From: Stictocephala bisonia
Taxonomy: Eukaryota > Arthropoda > Insecta > Hemiptera > Membracidae
NCBI GenBank assembly: GCA_035578905.1
Contig: JAQJVL010000737.1
Location: forward strand, 278,501 to 342,500
DNA length: 64,000 nucleotides
Direction of reading: 5' to 3'
This document shows positions 1 through 11,375 of the stretch, in pieces; position 1 is the stretch's first letter; every line of letters starts with the position of its first letter. Below the pieces are notes generated by a model, which worked only from the letters and a program-made list of their open reading frames with translations, was not told the DNA's origin and did no database searches. A program made the position numbers and the translations under genes.

Positions 1-353
1 TGTTCCTTGTTTCCTGGGTCACGTCCTGAGCATCAAATGTAGCAAGTCAGCTACTTTTTACTGTAAATAGTTTCTTAATTAGCAAACTACGCATTGGTAG
101 TTATTATAAACAAGAGAATGGCATAAAACACAACTTAATACCACACAAACTATCTAAGTTACCACTTATTGTCATAAGGCTATTTATCTTTGAGTTTTTG
201 CAGCAAGAGAAGTCGGTTATCACTTATAATAAATGACAATCAACTCATTATTTTTTATTACTATAGTTAAACTTAGCTGAAACATATATCAGCAAGAAAA
301 TCCAGATACCACTTATTATTTGGAAAGAAAATAATTTCTCAAGGGGTTTTACC
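1..353. other. AT-rich sequence without a recognisable gene
   Basis: No convincing coding region. Loose internal similarity is visible: variants of ACCACTTATT followed by CAGCAAGA recur near 160-215 and 285-320, suggesting very old tandem duplication. Nothing else is supported. Confidence 0.4.
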
Positions 354-396
354 GTATACCAATACCACTGTACGTGTATGGGTAAGGGGGTGGGCA
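354..396. repeat. Isolated unit of the CCATACACGTACA minisatellite family
   Basis: The stretch AATACCACTGTACGTGTATGGG followed by a G-rich run matches, in the same orientation, the units of the array at 35.3 kb (core TACGTGTATGGGTGGG). It is a single copy far from the arrays, as if a unit had dispersed or an array had decayed. Confidence 0.55.
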
Positions 397-573
397 CTCA
401 AACCACAAAACATTGTCATGCACTATCGTTTTGTGTTTCAATAAAAATTTTGACTTTTTTACTGACTTATTTCATGCAAATGTCTTGTACGTGTATTGTC
501 AACGAAATAACAACTTACCTCACTATCAACAACACTCAACCGCACTCAACCTTCTTCAGGACATCTCACACGT

Positions 574-868
574 AAACTGTTACACGAGTGTACCTGATTT
601 AGTCTCCGATGTACAAGCTGATTGTCCACTCATTAACGAATGTTTAAACTGTAACACGAGTGTTCCTGACTTTTTCTCCGATGTACAAGCTGATTGTCCA
701 CTCATTAACGAATGTTTAAACTGTAACACGAGTGTTCCTGACTTATTCTCCGATGTACAAGCTGATTGTCCACTCATTCACGAATGTTTAAACTGTAACA
801 CGAGTGTTCCTGGTTTATTCTCCGATGTACAAGCTGATTGTCCACTCATTCACGAATGTTTAAACTGT
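574..868. repeat. 72-bp tandem repeat, four copies
   Basis: Copies start at about 574, 646, 718 and 790, an exact 72-bp spacing. Each contains CTCCGATGTACAAGCTGATT and GTCCACTCATT. Since 72 is divisible by three, reading frames stay open on both strands (165 codons + from 413, 65 codons - to 580). The encoded 24-residue repeat (core DVQADCPLI) resembles no family I know, and neither strand has other gene-like features. I treat the ORFs as by-products. Confidence 0.85.
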
Positions 869-910
869 GACAGTTTGCACATCATATACTCGTGTTTTAA
901 CGTTTTTTAA

Positions 911-1635
911 GACTCCTTTTACTTATGAAATAACAACTATCACATATCTTCTGTGTTCAATAGCATCCTCCAAGCAGCTACGATCTACACACGTTGTATT
1001 GTGGAAATTATTTTCGTAGAAGTTCATATTCATCTTTATATTTTGACTATAATATCAGTCTCATATTACATAAACCAGGTTTTAAGTAAACATTTAAGTA
1101 CATAGTATGGTTACAATCTTAAAAACTTAAATTATCATTGATAAATAAAATCCTAAAATATAACTTTTCAATTGCGAGGTTGTAACGATTCGATTGTAAC
1201 TATACCGAATTGCGAGGGGGTTTACGAGCTCTTGCACACTCACAAGCAGGGATTCGTTTCATCAACAAGTTGACAAATGCAATGAAAAGTGTCCCGACTC
1301 AATGAAAATAAACCGGCCCCTTAGGGAGCTAAGACTCACTACCCACACTTTGACTCCCGCACCCGGCGAAGCTACTTAACCCAGCTCTATCATAAAAAAA
1401 TCAATCTGAATCCATCATAAGTTAACTTACAACATGAATTCTTATAATGCCACTCCTAATCCTTTATTTTCAGCTTTAAAACTCAAAAGTTGGTTGTATA
1501 GGGGTATAAATTACTTTCATGTTTAGGCCTCCGGATTACAGAGTACCGCTCCAACTTCTGTGCGTGTCTGTACGGCTGGTACTACCTTGGCCAAGGACAG
1601 ACAGTTTATGTCCGATGTTCGAGTTCGTGTCTTCA
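911..1635. other. Intergenic sequence, no feature seen
   Basis: Mostly AT-rich. A GC-richer stretch at 1200-1380 has no long frame. No gene, RNA or repeat is supported. Confidence 0.4.
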
Positions 1636-1638
1636 TGT

Positions 1639-1692
1639 TTTGTGTTTTATTTATTCGTTTTTAATTTGTGTTTTATTTATACGTTTTTAACT
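1639..1692. repeat. 27-bp tandem duplication
   Basis: TTTGTGTTTTATTTAT followed by CGTTTTTAA is repeated directly with one or two differences. It lies about 70 bases upstream of the hammerhead-like motif and may be part of the same element. Confidence 0.6.
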
Positions 1693-1749
1693 TTGACGAC
1701 CTTCACGGCGATAAGTGTTCACCAATGAAAAATGTAGTTTTATTTTAGT

Positions 1750-1812
1750 TTCACGTTCAGCCTGATGATGACCTGCAAGATGGCAGGTTGAAACGCGCGT
1801 AGCAAAGCTAAA
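1750..1812 (+). ncRNA. Hammerhead-ribozyme-like motif (candidate)
   Basis: CTGATGA at 1762-1768 is followed by a hairpin (ACCTGC 1771-1776 pairing with GCAGGT 1783-1788) and then GAAAC at 1790-1794 and GCGCGTA to 1801. The order CUGANGA, stem II, GAAA, short stem III (AC...GU with GCGC loop), NUH is that of a type I hammerhead core. The bases before the core (AGC) and after the cleavage position (GC) can begin stem I, with further partial pairing (GTT with AGC) past an internal loop. Against it, U1769 must bulge and the first stem II pair is G-U, so it may be decayed. Hammerheads of this form are known from Penelope-like retroelements; membership of this copy is inference. Confidence 0.35.
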
Positions 1813-2159
1813 AATGTTGGATTACTTGACGGATCACAAAGGTAAATAACCTACTATATAGTATAAATTACTGGTTTGGCATCCTGTAAGTTATAAATTA
1901 AAATCTGATCTCATGTGAATCTTCATATACCTTTACAAATTCAAAACATATTGACACCCAAGCGCAAAAACGACTGAAAATTTCAAAGAAATAAAATGTT
2001 CCAAAACACTTACAAACCTGGGTAGACTATGCCAGCTACGATGTCCAACCATGAAACATATATTATAAGTGTCATTAAGATTATAACTATGCATATATTT
2101 AATTTTCCATTTAACTTTATTCTTTTAAAATGTGTTTAGGTAAGATTAGAATGTTATAG

Positions 2160-3665
2160 TAAATAATATAGCACCTCATCCCCGGCTCTTATCAGGTCAA
2201 AAACCAGCCTAAAGATACATATATCCAACATTCTACCTTAGCATAAACCAACCCTCCGGCCGACACTTCCCAGCCAATCAAACCCTCCCATGCCAGATTG
2301 GCAAACCCTGATACCACCACTATCCTCAGTCACCTCTTCTCCCGGCACTAACCCATGTTCATGCCGCCCATCACCAACCCACTACCTGACTATTCCGTTA
2401 CCTTACTGGCTACTCCATCCTCCATCTCCCATGAGTAAGCATCCCCTGGCGCTCACTCTAGCATCCCCTAACAGATCTACTTCAGGTAGATACAGCCCCA
2501 ACTTCCCTCAGACGTTCCTGACCTCGTGACCATCCGTGGCCACACAATTGGGATGACAACTCTTTCTACCTTCACAAAGTTATAAAACCTAGATTTGAAG
2601 ATTCAACCCTCCAAAAATACTATTACCACCAGATAATCTCTTATCTTTGACTCACCTGCAAATAATCTCAAATTCATTTTAAATGCAGTGTTTTTTTTAC
2701 CTTCTCGCCACCTTTACCTTCTCGCCCCACCCAGTGAAGCCTGTTACCCTTGTGGCGTCCACGTTGAGACAGGGGATGAGCAATTCCTGGCTGCAACGGC
2801 CACGTCGGCCAGGGAGGCACTCCCACTGGACTAGTTAGGCTGTTCGCTACCTGATTCGAGTCCTGTGTAACAGCCACCCTGGATCACGGCCTGTGTGTCC
2901 TTGGCAAGACAGGGTTGAACACCCTAGACGCCAACTCCTTCGTCCGTCTTCCAGATGCCATCTCTGTATACGGACCGAGATATTACTCCTCACTCCCCTC
3001 TTCCGCGTCTGCGGTGCCTCCTTGGATGGTACGGGTCCTTGCTGACACGAAGACCACGACTTTTCCAAACACTACTGCTACTCATGTAACCACTTTGGCC
3101 TTTACACGGGGTTACGCTACTGCCCTCACTTGCCTAGCTCCTCCAACACCAAATTCATCCTAGCTCCACCTCCAGCACCAAACCCCTGAAACCTCTACCT
3201 GAAGAATTTCCCACCCATAGCCCTACCATCTGATTTCCATAATGTCCTATGGAACCAACATCCACTGCCTAAGATCTGCGCCAGACATCTTTAGCACAGC
3301 CTCCACCGATATCCTCCAACCAAGCCACCTCCGAATCCCTAATCGCCTTCCTCGAGAAGCTCCTCCAGTGTTTTCAGTGAGGGTTTCAAGAGAGCCTTCG
3401 ATTCACTAACTTCCATCGTCCTCATTTTGGTCCGTGCATTCCTTGGTCTCCGTGTCCAAATAGCCATAATCCGCACTTCCAAGTCCACTCCCCACATAGA
3501 TAGCCTATAAATTGATCTCTTAATCCATATGTTCCTTCAGTTTCAGTCTAATGTCTCCTTGGGGACTTTCTCCGGAGACCCGAGCTGCCTAATTGCCTCT
3601 AGCCATCATCTCCCACCCTCATCAAATCATATCATATGCTGAAGAGGCCCTTTCATAGGCCTCTT
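2160..3665. other. GC-richer, C/T-skewed tract; possible old mobile-element relic
   Basis: Composition differs sharply from the AT-rich surroundings, with many CC, CT and CpG steps on the + strand. Short frames exist (82 codons + at 2915-3163, 79 codons + at 2290-2529, and minus-strand frames at 2674-3068), but none matches a family I recognise and none has start, splice or conservation evidence. Composition suggests inserted coding-like DNA that has decayed. Function unknown. Confidence 0.3.
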
Positions 3666-4399
3666 ACAATCTTCTCCTGAAGATTAGTCAGTTATTAGTC
3701 GCAAATAAGAGTAAGGGGGTAGTTTATGACATTTAAAATACTTAGTTTAATGGATTACTATTCTTCTCTACTAATTTATGACTATATTATTTATAAATAG
3801 TCAATATTTGATAAAAATAATTCAGTGTTAGACGCGAAAATGTATCGACGATTTAAAAAAAGTATTTATAGTTTTACTAGAACCATTGCAAATTTTCAAT
3901 CTATATGGCCGATAATTGGCTTTCGTACTACTCCCCAACATTGTCTTCGATCCCAGTGCACATTTTTGTTGTTGTACTTTCGCGAAATGTTTTCTTAAAA
4001 TAAACTAGTTTTCCAAAATATCAGGAAATATACATTAATATCAATAACATAGTTATCATTTTCAGACAAATATATAAAAAGATCTTTTTGGTTATGAAAT
4101 AAAATAAATGAAATGAAATAAATGATTTATTTTCACAATTAAGATACAAAAATATAACAAATAAATTGTTTGGAAATATACTTTTATATGTCAAGCAATC
4201 AGAAAATAATACATTGAAAATAGCTCTTCCTTTGAAAGGACACGTGGATGATACAACCTAATATAGCCTAACTTAACTACTAAACGAGACGAGTCCTATC
4301 TAGCAAACAGAAAAGCTTTACGAACACACTCAATAATATATTGTCACCTATTGATCTGTTGAATAAAGGAATTGATTTCTTATAAACATAGGAATAGGT
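3666..4399. other. AT-rich intergenic sequence
   Basis: No reading frame, RNA or tandem repeat of note. A small AAATAAATGAAATG run occurs near 4100. Confidence 0.4.
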
Positions 4400-4615
4400 T
4401 TCATTCAATGCTAAATTTTCTGTCTCTTTTTATTAGTGGTTTTGTAGTCCAGTAGTGGAGCGCTAGTGTATTCTTGTGTAAATATAATGCAGTTTAAATT
4501 AGCTGTAGTATCAGACCTCACTAACTAACTAAATTACGGGCACAAATATTCCTTTTACAAGAGATATCTACTTATGAGTAGTGTAATCAAGCATAAAGGT
4601 TACAAACGTTTAATG
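4400..4615 (+). repeat. Duplicated segment, copy 1 (uninterrupted)
   Basis: Matches 7595-7862 in the same orientation: GTCCAGTAGT, TGTAAATATAA, CAGACCTCACTAACTAA and GAGATATCTA occur in the same order. This copy lacks the 94-bp insert found in the other, so it serves as the empty-site comparison. Confidence 0.65.
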
Positions 4616-4872
4616 GTCTTTATCCCTACAGAAAATGTTCAACAAACATATTTCCTAAAATATAAAAGAAATATATTCCACGGATATCTTTTACGTGTTT
4701 AAGATTCTCTTAGACTAAAACATGAGTTTGTTTCCATGAGCGTACAATGTAGGTACGTACCTTTTTAAAAAGAGGTTTGTTAGTAAGTTATGAGTGGTTT
4801 GTTACCGTCTGGACTGTCAATGATGACACCTTTTATCTGAAACACTTCGTGTAAGTGCTGAAATAGTTTATC

Positions 4873-4906
4873 AATTTAGATAAGCTGAATTAAGCTTATC
4901 TAAATT
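4873..4906. other. Perfect 14-bp inverted repeat
   Basis: AATTTAGATAAGCT (4873-4886), a 6-nt loop, then the exact reverse complement at 4893-4906. A second, smaller palindrome (AGTTCA AG TGAACT) lies about 60 bases on. Could be a foldback remnant; no function is shown. Confidence 0.7.
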
Positions 4907-6600
4907 ATAAGCATCAACACGTCAAGCTTTCAAGATATAAACAATACTTCGAAATGGATAAGCTTAGTTCAAGTGAACTGCATCTGGTTTAATTTAGGCG
5001 ACTAGATAAGTGGTTTCAGCTTTTGAGAACATACTTAAGTTCCTCCAACCATGTTTTCCAAATCACTACTTCAAATGAGTCACCAAACTTAAATCTTATT
5101 ATGTGATGTTATTAATGGAATAATATAGCGCTTCAAGAAAAAATTAGGTACACTTAGGAAATGTTTTTCACAGTTGAAACACTGGCTTGGATGAATTCAG
5201 TTTATAGAAATTATCACAAGTGAATTTATTTATTGATTTAATTCACATAGAAGTTGTGATTTAAATCAAAATAAAAACTAGTACAATTAATTGTGAAGGT
5301 TGTAAATTAAAATAGTTTTACTTGTACATTTGTAAAAAGTACCAATTTACACAAATTAAATATGTACTTTGCAGTATAATTTTAAAATCACCAAATCATG
5401 AACATTATAACCAGGCTTCCCTTTGTATAAAAGTCTTGTAGGTTTGGCCATATTAATTGATAATGTTGTGCATCACCTGTGTATTGTGTAAAATTCAATA
5501 ACTAATGATACAGTTTCTTTGCAGTTTTTTTTATAATTGCAAAGTTTCCTTGAAAATAAATGTCTGATAGGTTCAAATTATTAATTATAACATAATAATC
5601 GACAATATATTTTATGATTATTGCTATAAAGTATAAATATAACTACCGGAATAATTTGGTTAACAATGAACTAGTTAGTAAGCCATGTAAGCAATTGTCT
5701 TTAATGTTTGGCACAATAAACCAACAATTTGATTATCACATATACGAGTAAATTGTAATGTAGTTTATCATAAATATAGTAGTTTCTACTTACATTTTCT
5801 GAATATATGGAAAAGGATACCTCAAAATGTAATCATCTTCAAAAAGCTCTTCTTATTAGAAACGTATGGTTTGAAAGTAATTTTTCTTTAATGTTCTAAA
5901 AAATATAATTTGTATTTGGTATGGCCTTTCACTATTGAAGATAAAATCGTCATAGTTTCGTTCAGTCTAATGATGTTATCTTTGATATATCTTACCAAAC
6001 AAATAGTTATTTTTGGAGTATTGAAGAACAATTATTTTCAAAATGTAATGTCACAAATATATACTTATGTAGCCTATCATTTTACATCAAATTTTTTTAA
6101 AAGATTCAAGGTCAGTGACAATTCAGCAGTAGCTTCAAAGAAACCTAAAGAGGCACCGATGGAGTGTAGGACTGATAGACCTTCATTACCCACGTGTTTC
6201 TAGAGGGCGGGTGGGTGGACCTTGAATATGTTTCACTCAGCATTCATTATAACATCTCTATTGTTATAGTATTAAACACTTTTTTTAAACACGTATGATA
6301 CTAAAGTATTTTTGTGCAATGTTTTATTCTATAAATGAAAGCATGTTTAGCAAAATGTTTTATTTTCTAAATTTAAACAATATAGTCCTCTTATTTGGTA
6401 ATGTTATTAGTTTAATTTTCTTTTCTCAACTATGAGTGTGGTATAATTTGTTTATTTTAACGTCATTTCAGTGAAAACTCATAAATGATTAGTGCGTTTA
6501 TTAAATATGTCTAAGCACTTTAGGGGTAGTTTTCAAATTCTTCTTCAACTTTTTTAAAGTTTACAATTGTTTAAATCTAAGTAAATAGGCTTTAGATACA
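4907..6600. other. AT-rich intergenic sequence
   Basis: One 97-codon frame at 5910-6203 (+) begins with hydrophobic residues but resembles no known family and ends by running out of the AT-rich part. Not supported as a gene. Nothing else seen. Confidence 0.35.
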
Positions 6601-6610
6601 CTATACAAAT

Positions 6611-6830
6611 TATTCATTACTAAGACGCCAACCGTACGTACAGATTGTGGCCTAATATGAGGGGCGAATGAGTGTAGATGAACGAGTGTAGGCATTGTGA
6701 CTTACTAAGGTTGACTGATCCTTAGAAAAAGACATTTATTAATTATTTGTTTTAATATACCAATATCCAGAGCAACCAAGGGACCTTCAGATTTATGTGG
6801 AATCCGAACCACGTAGTAAATTTTAACTGT
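6611..6830 (-). mobile_element. SINE-like dispersed repeat, copy 1
   Basis: Read on the minus strand, it has CTACGTGGTTCGGATTCC (B-box-like GGTTCGGATTCC) and CACATAAATCTG, then TTGGTTGCTCTGG, AATAAATG, and a 3' part with CTACACTCGTTCATCTACAC and GGCGTCTTAGTAATGAATAA. This copy links the 5' hairpin part and the 3' part that other copies carry separately. The 5' A-box-like part present in the copies at 14.4 and 51.5 kb is not recognisable here. Confidence 0.6.
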
Positions 6831-7594
6831 ATGTGAATGGGTGAGTGGTGGGTAAACAATATTTACCTAATAACTTGAGGACAGTTGTCAGAGAGGTCTC
6901 TAAAGCCCTAACCTCACCATTTGTGTCATTTTTTTACTTTTTGTTACCAATAAAGATACTAGTAAACCACACATCAAATAACGGAATTAGCTAATACATT
7001 ATCAACAGATTAACACTCTCCCTTAGTATGGGTGATTGTTTGGTTTCAACTTATTTGGGCTTGATACCATTGTGTTTTCTATTTAGTAATTGTTACAGCT
7101 ATATTTCATACCAAAACTTTGTATTCAAATGTATTCAGATACATAACCATAAATTGTAACTTTTTTAACCCAATATTTATTTTCCTTCTGACAAATTTTA
7201 AACATTTGAGAAGATAGCTTCAACTTGTGTTGATGTAGTCTATAGTATTTGTTTAAAATGAATGTTCCTCCTCCCTTCTAGAAAATGATACGTTTTACCT
7301 TTAATATTCAAGCAAACAGCCTTATTTGGTGACAATACAAACTATTAAATTTCATTAAACCCAATGGAATTCCTCTGGACTTATCAACCCTTAAAAAACT
7401 AATATTGTCAGCAGACAATTTTACCTTTTACAGAAATTGTATATCTTTTTTATTATGTTATACTACAACTCAACAGTAAAACTGTTTTTTCATGCATTTA
7501 TCTAATTTGTATCTCTAACGATGGTATCATTTTAAATTTCTACACATTCTTACCTACGTATTCATATAACTATTGATTTAACACACATATAGAT
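6831..7594. other. AT-rich intergenic sequence
   Basis: No coding frame or recognisable repeat. Confidence 0.4.
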
Positions 7595-7862
7595 TTCTCG
7601 TCCAATGCTGTTTTAAGGTCCAGTAGTAGATTGCTAGTATAATCTCATGTAAATATAACATGGTAGTATTTTATTTATTTATTTTTTATTTATTTTTTTT
7701 AACTTTACTCGCCAGTTCACGTAGGCCGACAGGCCTGAGCCTCTGAGCCGCCACGCCTATGGCAGACCTCACTAACTAATTAAGTTACTGGATCAAATGT
7801 TTCTCTTGAATGAGATATCTATTGCAGGTATATATATAATCAAGGATATATCGTACAAACTT
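7595..7862 (+). repeat. Duplicated segment, copy 2 (interrupted)
   Basis: Same sequence as 4400-4615 but interrupted at 7669-7762. After the interruption, homology resumes exactly at CAGACCTCACTAACTAA. Confidence 0.65.
7669..7762 (-). mobile_element. Short retroposon-like insertion with A-rich tail
   Basis: This 94-bp block is absent from the paralogous segment at 4.4 kb. On the minus strand it is a GC-rich body beginning CCATAGGCGTGGCGGCTC and containing AGGCCTGTCGGCCT (a small hairpin), followed by a tail of AAATA/AAAT repeats. A GC-rich body with an A-rich 3' tail in an otherwise matching site is what a 5'-truncated SINE or LINE leaves. No clear target duplication is visible. Confidence 0.5.
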
Positions 7863-8384
7863 GGAATCTCAGGCCTATTTTTTACTGTATCTCTTAAAAC
7901 GCACTTCAATAATATTGCCCTATCATGTTTACCATGTTTTTAATATTCTATCCTTAATGATTTTGTATGGTTTATTAAAGACATATTTGTACGATACGAC
8001 ATTTTCATAAATAAACATACAACCAACGTTTCTAAATGCAGTCGTCAACTCACCAGATGTTTCTTAGCTGGCTCCACTCACTCCACTGACGGAGACGTCC
8101 TTGTGCTCACTTGACGGGCCCCCTGTGGCAGTCTGCCAAATACGATGTGGGCATCCGATTAAAGTGCCTCTATTCCATGTGTGCTGATAAGTAAATAGAG
8201 TCGACACAGATGAAACATGCCATATCATATTGATGCACCAACAGCTATACACAACTAGCCAACATATCTTAGTCGTAATCTCATATTGTTTACCTTGTGG
8301 CTGTTATTGACAATTGCTTGAAGTAATTTAAAGGTAGTTGGTTGCAGAGAATTGTAGCCTAAAAGCACAAGGTTGTTCAAATAC
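7863..8384. other. Intergenic, one GC-richer patch
   Basis: 8060-8170 is richer in GC and carries a 62-codon minus frame without recognisable similarity. No gene supported. Confidence 0.35.
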
Positions 8385-8885
8385 AGAATCATTTAAGCAA
8401 GTTGTAAAGATTTTGTAGGGTGCATGGTCCTAACACTGGGTACGGCCGACGCTGTATGTTCAAGACGTACCAACAGATCACCCTACAGAATCATTTAAGG
8501 AAGTTGTAAAGATTCTGTAGGGTGCATGGTCTTAACACTGGGTACGGCCGACCCGGTATGTTCAAGAGGTACCAACAGATCACCCTGCAGAATCATTTAA
8601 GCAAGTTGTAAAGATTCTGTAGGGTGCATGGTCTTAACACTGGGTACGGCCGACCCGGTATGTTCAAGAGGTACCAACAGATCACCCTGCAGAATCATTT
8701 AAGGAAGTTGTAAAGATTCTGTAGGGTGCATGGTCTTAACACTGGGTACGGCCGACCCGGTATGTTCAAGAGGTACCAACAGATCACCCTGCAGAATCAT
8801 TTAAGGAAGTTGTAAAGATTCTGTAGGGTGCATGGTCTTAACACTGGGTACGGCCGATACGGTATGTTCAAGACGTACTAACATA
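8385..8885. repeat. 102-bp tandem repeat, about five copies
   Basis: AGAATCATTTAAG starts at 8385, 8487, 8589, 8691 and 8793, an exact 102-bp period. Copies are nearly identical and alternate in a few positions (GCAAG/GGAAG, GACCCGG/GACGCTG). Each includes GGGTACGGCCGAC and GTACCAACAGATCACCCT. Units begin TGTAGGGT and end ACCCTGCA, giving weak terminal symmetry. Confidence 0.9.
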
Positions 8886-9475
8886 CCGATTTCGAGCCCA
8901 TACCAAATGGTTTTGTTGAACTGTTCCGATGGCAAGCTCACAGGTAGCGGCTGGGAATCACGAATATTGTCTGTATGTTATATATGAGCCGATAAGGAAA
9001 TATTAATTTTTTCTGAAATTGCTGGGTTAAATTTTTTGTAGATAATAAACATATTTTAATTTGTCGATACATTTTCGAAAATTTTGAAAACGATACGCGA
9101 ATGTTGGATTAATATTTTCATTTATTTTGCGGGTTTTATTTTTGTTTAATCCTACTTTATTGAGAATAGTAGCCATATTAAACTGTCGATAACCGAATAT
9201 TCAATAGGCCAGCAATGTTTGTAATTCAGAGTCTGAAAAAAATTTCACATGGTTTTTAAAATGAAAACACGCTTATAATAATGTCAGACGTGTTTTTTTT
9301 TTTTTTTTAATTTGTCAAATTCTTGTGTTTTTTTTTTTTTTTTTTAATTTTACCAATACAAATCGCATAAATGGTCCAAACCTGGACATGAAACTCCCCT
9401 TGGCCCACATTAAATAAGTCCTCATATATATAAACAATACAGTGAACTACAGCACCCCATCCCTTCCAAACTTTT
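8886..9475. other. AT-rich sequence with T homopolymers
   Basis: Two poly-T runs (about 9291-9309 and 9330-9346) separated by a short spacer. No coding sequence. Confidence 0.5.
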
Positions 9476-10390
9476 GTAATAATCGTCGAGGCAGTTCGTA
9501 AGTGACTCTTGTACTCCCTCGTACTGGTCATCGGAGAAGTTCGACCTTACTAATTGGGTAGGTGGTCCTTCAACCATCGGGCCAGTTCGACAGTGATTCT
9601 TGCTCTCCCTCGCACTTATCATCGGAAAAGTTCGACCTTACTAATTGGGTGGGTGGTCCTTCAACCATCGGGCCAGCTCAACATCGATTATTGCTCTCCC
9701 TCGCACTTTATCATCGGACCAGTTCGATCTTACTAATTGGGTGGGTGGTCCTTTAACCATCGGGCCAGCTCGACAGTGATTCTTGCTCTCCCTCGCACTT
9801 ATCATCGGACCAGTTCGACCTTACTAATTGGGTGGGTGGTCCTTCAACCATCGGGCCAGCTCAACATTGATTATTGCTCTCCCTCGCACTTATCATCGAC
9901 CAGTTCGATCTTACTAATTGGATGGTCCTTCGACCATCGGACTAGTTCGTCAGTGACCCTTGCACTCGCTCGTGCTGGTAATGGGACCAGTTCTACCTTA
10001 CTAATAGGGTGGTCCTTCAAACTTTGGACTAGTTCGTCTGTGATCCTTGTACTCCCTCGTGCTGGTAATCGGACGTTCGACGTTACTAATTGGGTAGTCT
10101 TTTAACCATCGGGCCAGCTCGACATTAATTCTTGCTCTCCCTCGCACTTATCACCGGACCAATTCGATCTTACTAATTGGGTGGTCCTCTAACCATCGGA
10201 ATAGTTCGTAATTGACACTTGTACTCCCTCGTGCTGGTAGTTGGACGTTCGACCTTATTAATTGGGTAGTCTTATAACCATCGGGCCAGCTCGACAGTAA
10301 TTCTTGCTCTCCCTCCCACTTATCATCGAACCAGTTCGACCTTACTAATTGGGTGGTCCTTCAACCATCGGAACAATTCAACTCTTCCGT
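9476..10390. repeat. Degenerate ~91-bp tandem repeat, about ten copies
   Basis: The motifs TTACTAATTGGGT, ACCATCGGGCCAG and CTCCCTCGCACTTATCATCG recur about every 85-92 bp. Copies towards the right have lost 4-8 bp and diverged, whereas the left copies are closer to each other. Overlapping frames in this interval (up to 122 codons) come from the repeat. Confidence 0.85.
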
Positions 10391-11150
10391 GGCCTATCCC
10401 TCCCAAATTTGTTTACTAACCTCCCTTTTTGTAACAATTTTGTATAAGCATTTTTTACAAAACCATAAATATTTTCACTTTTTAATAACAATACTTGGAA
10501 TGTCCTTAAACTCAAGAAGAGTTGTTTGTTAATTTATTATTCCAATTAGACATCTTACCTAAGGAAATTGGTCAATTAGTGGTCTTTTAACAATCGTTTC
10601 CCCTTCCTTCACAGAAGTATTCGCTCTAGGAAATTAACTTGATACCTACTCAATTACGTTTAAGTAAGGCTATTAAATTATTCAATTCACATCATGTACT
10701 AGATATTTTGAGAACTTCAAAGTGCGACCTCATCACTCCACTGTGTTCCAGTAATTTGCCCATCTCAATCTACAGTCTCACTTCTCTTATGTACTTTGTA
10801 CATGACACATTAACTCCGTTCATTACCAATGCTCTGTGGACACAAAAAGCAAATTGAATTGCTAATTTGATAGCTCATTACTACATTCTTGCTATACACA
10901 TCAAGACTAATATACTTTAAAAAACTAACTACTAGTTAAAAATTTACTAGTTGTTTATATTTATTTAGTTTTGTGCTTTCAGATTTTTTTATTGTACTGG
11001 GTATTTAAAAAAGAATATAGGACTTTTAATAGCTTTTTGTATTTTCACATATAACTTACAATTTATTATAAATAACACATTAAATGAAAAAGCAGCTCAA
11101 ACAGTTTTGTTAGCTGCTCAAGTGTTCAATTTGAGCATCATTTGTCACAC
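10391..11150. other. AT-rich intergenic sequence
   Basis: A 72-codon frame at 10639-10857 (+) has no recognisable similarity. Nothing else seen. Confidence 0.35.
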
Positions 11151-11375
11151 GGCAGACATCAAGTCAATAGCTCAGTTCTTCCTACGTAGGTACGTTTTTA
11201 CATGAGCGTCTGTAGCAATCATCGTTGAACGGTAATCACCTTGCGATGATCGCAAACGGATTGTTTTTACTGAAGCGATGGTTAGTAAGTTATTTCCTGT
11301 TGTCTACTGAACAAGTGGTTTTGTTGCAGAGGTGGGTAAAAGAAAACAATAAATTACTGTTAAAATATCTGCTAG

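Noticed and set aside
413..910. 165-codon frame with 24-residue repeats
   Set aside because: Arises from a 72-bp tandem repeat; the unique part has no recognised similarity, and the opposite strand is also open.
3643..3664. AGAGGCC/GGCCTCT hairpin as a transcription terminator
   Set aside because: The window is eukaryotic, there is no following T-run of note, and no gene ends here.
11329..11344. CAGAGGTGGGTAAAAG as a hAT transposon terminus
   Set aside because: No partner inverted end or 8-bp target duplication could be found.
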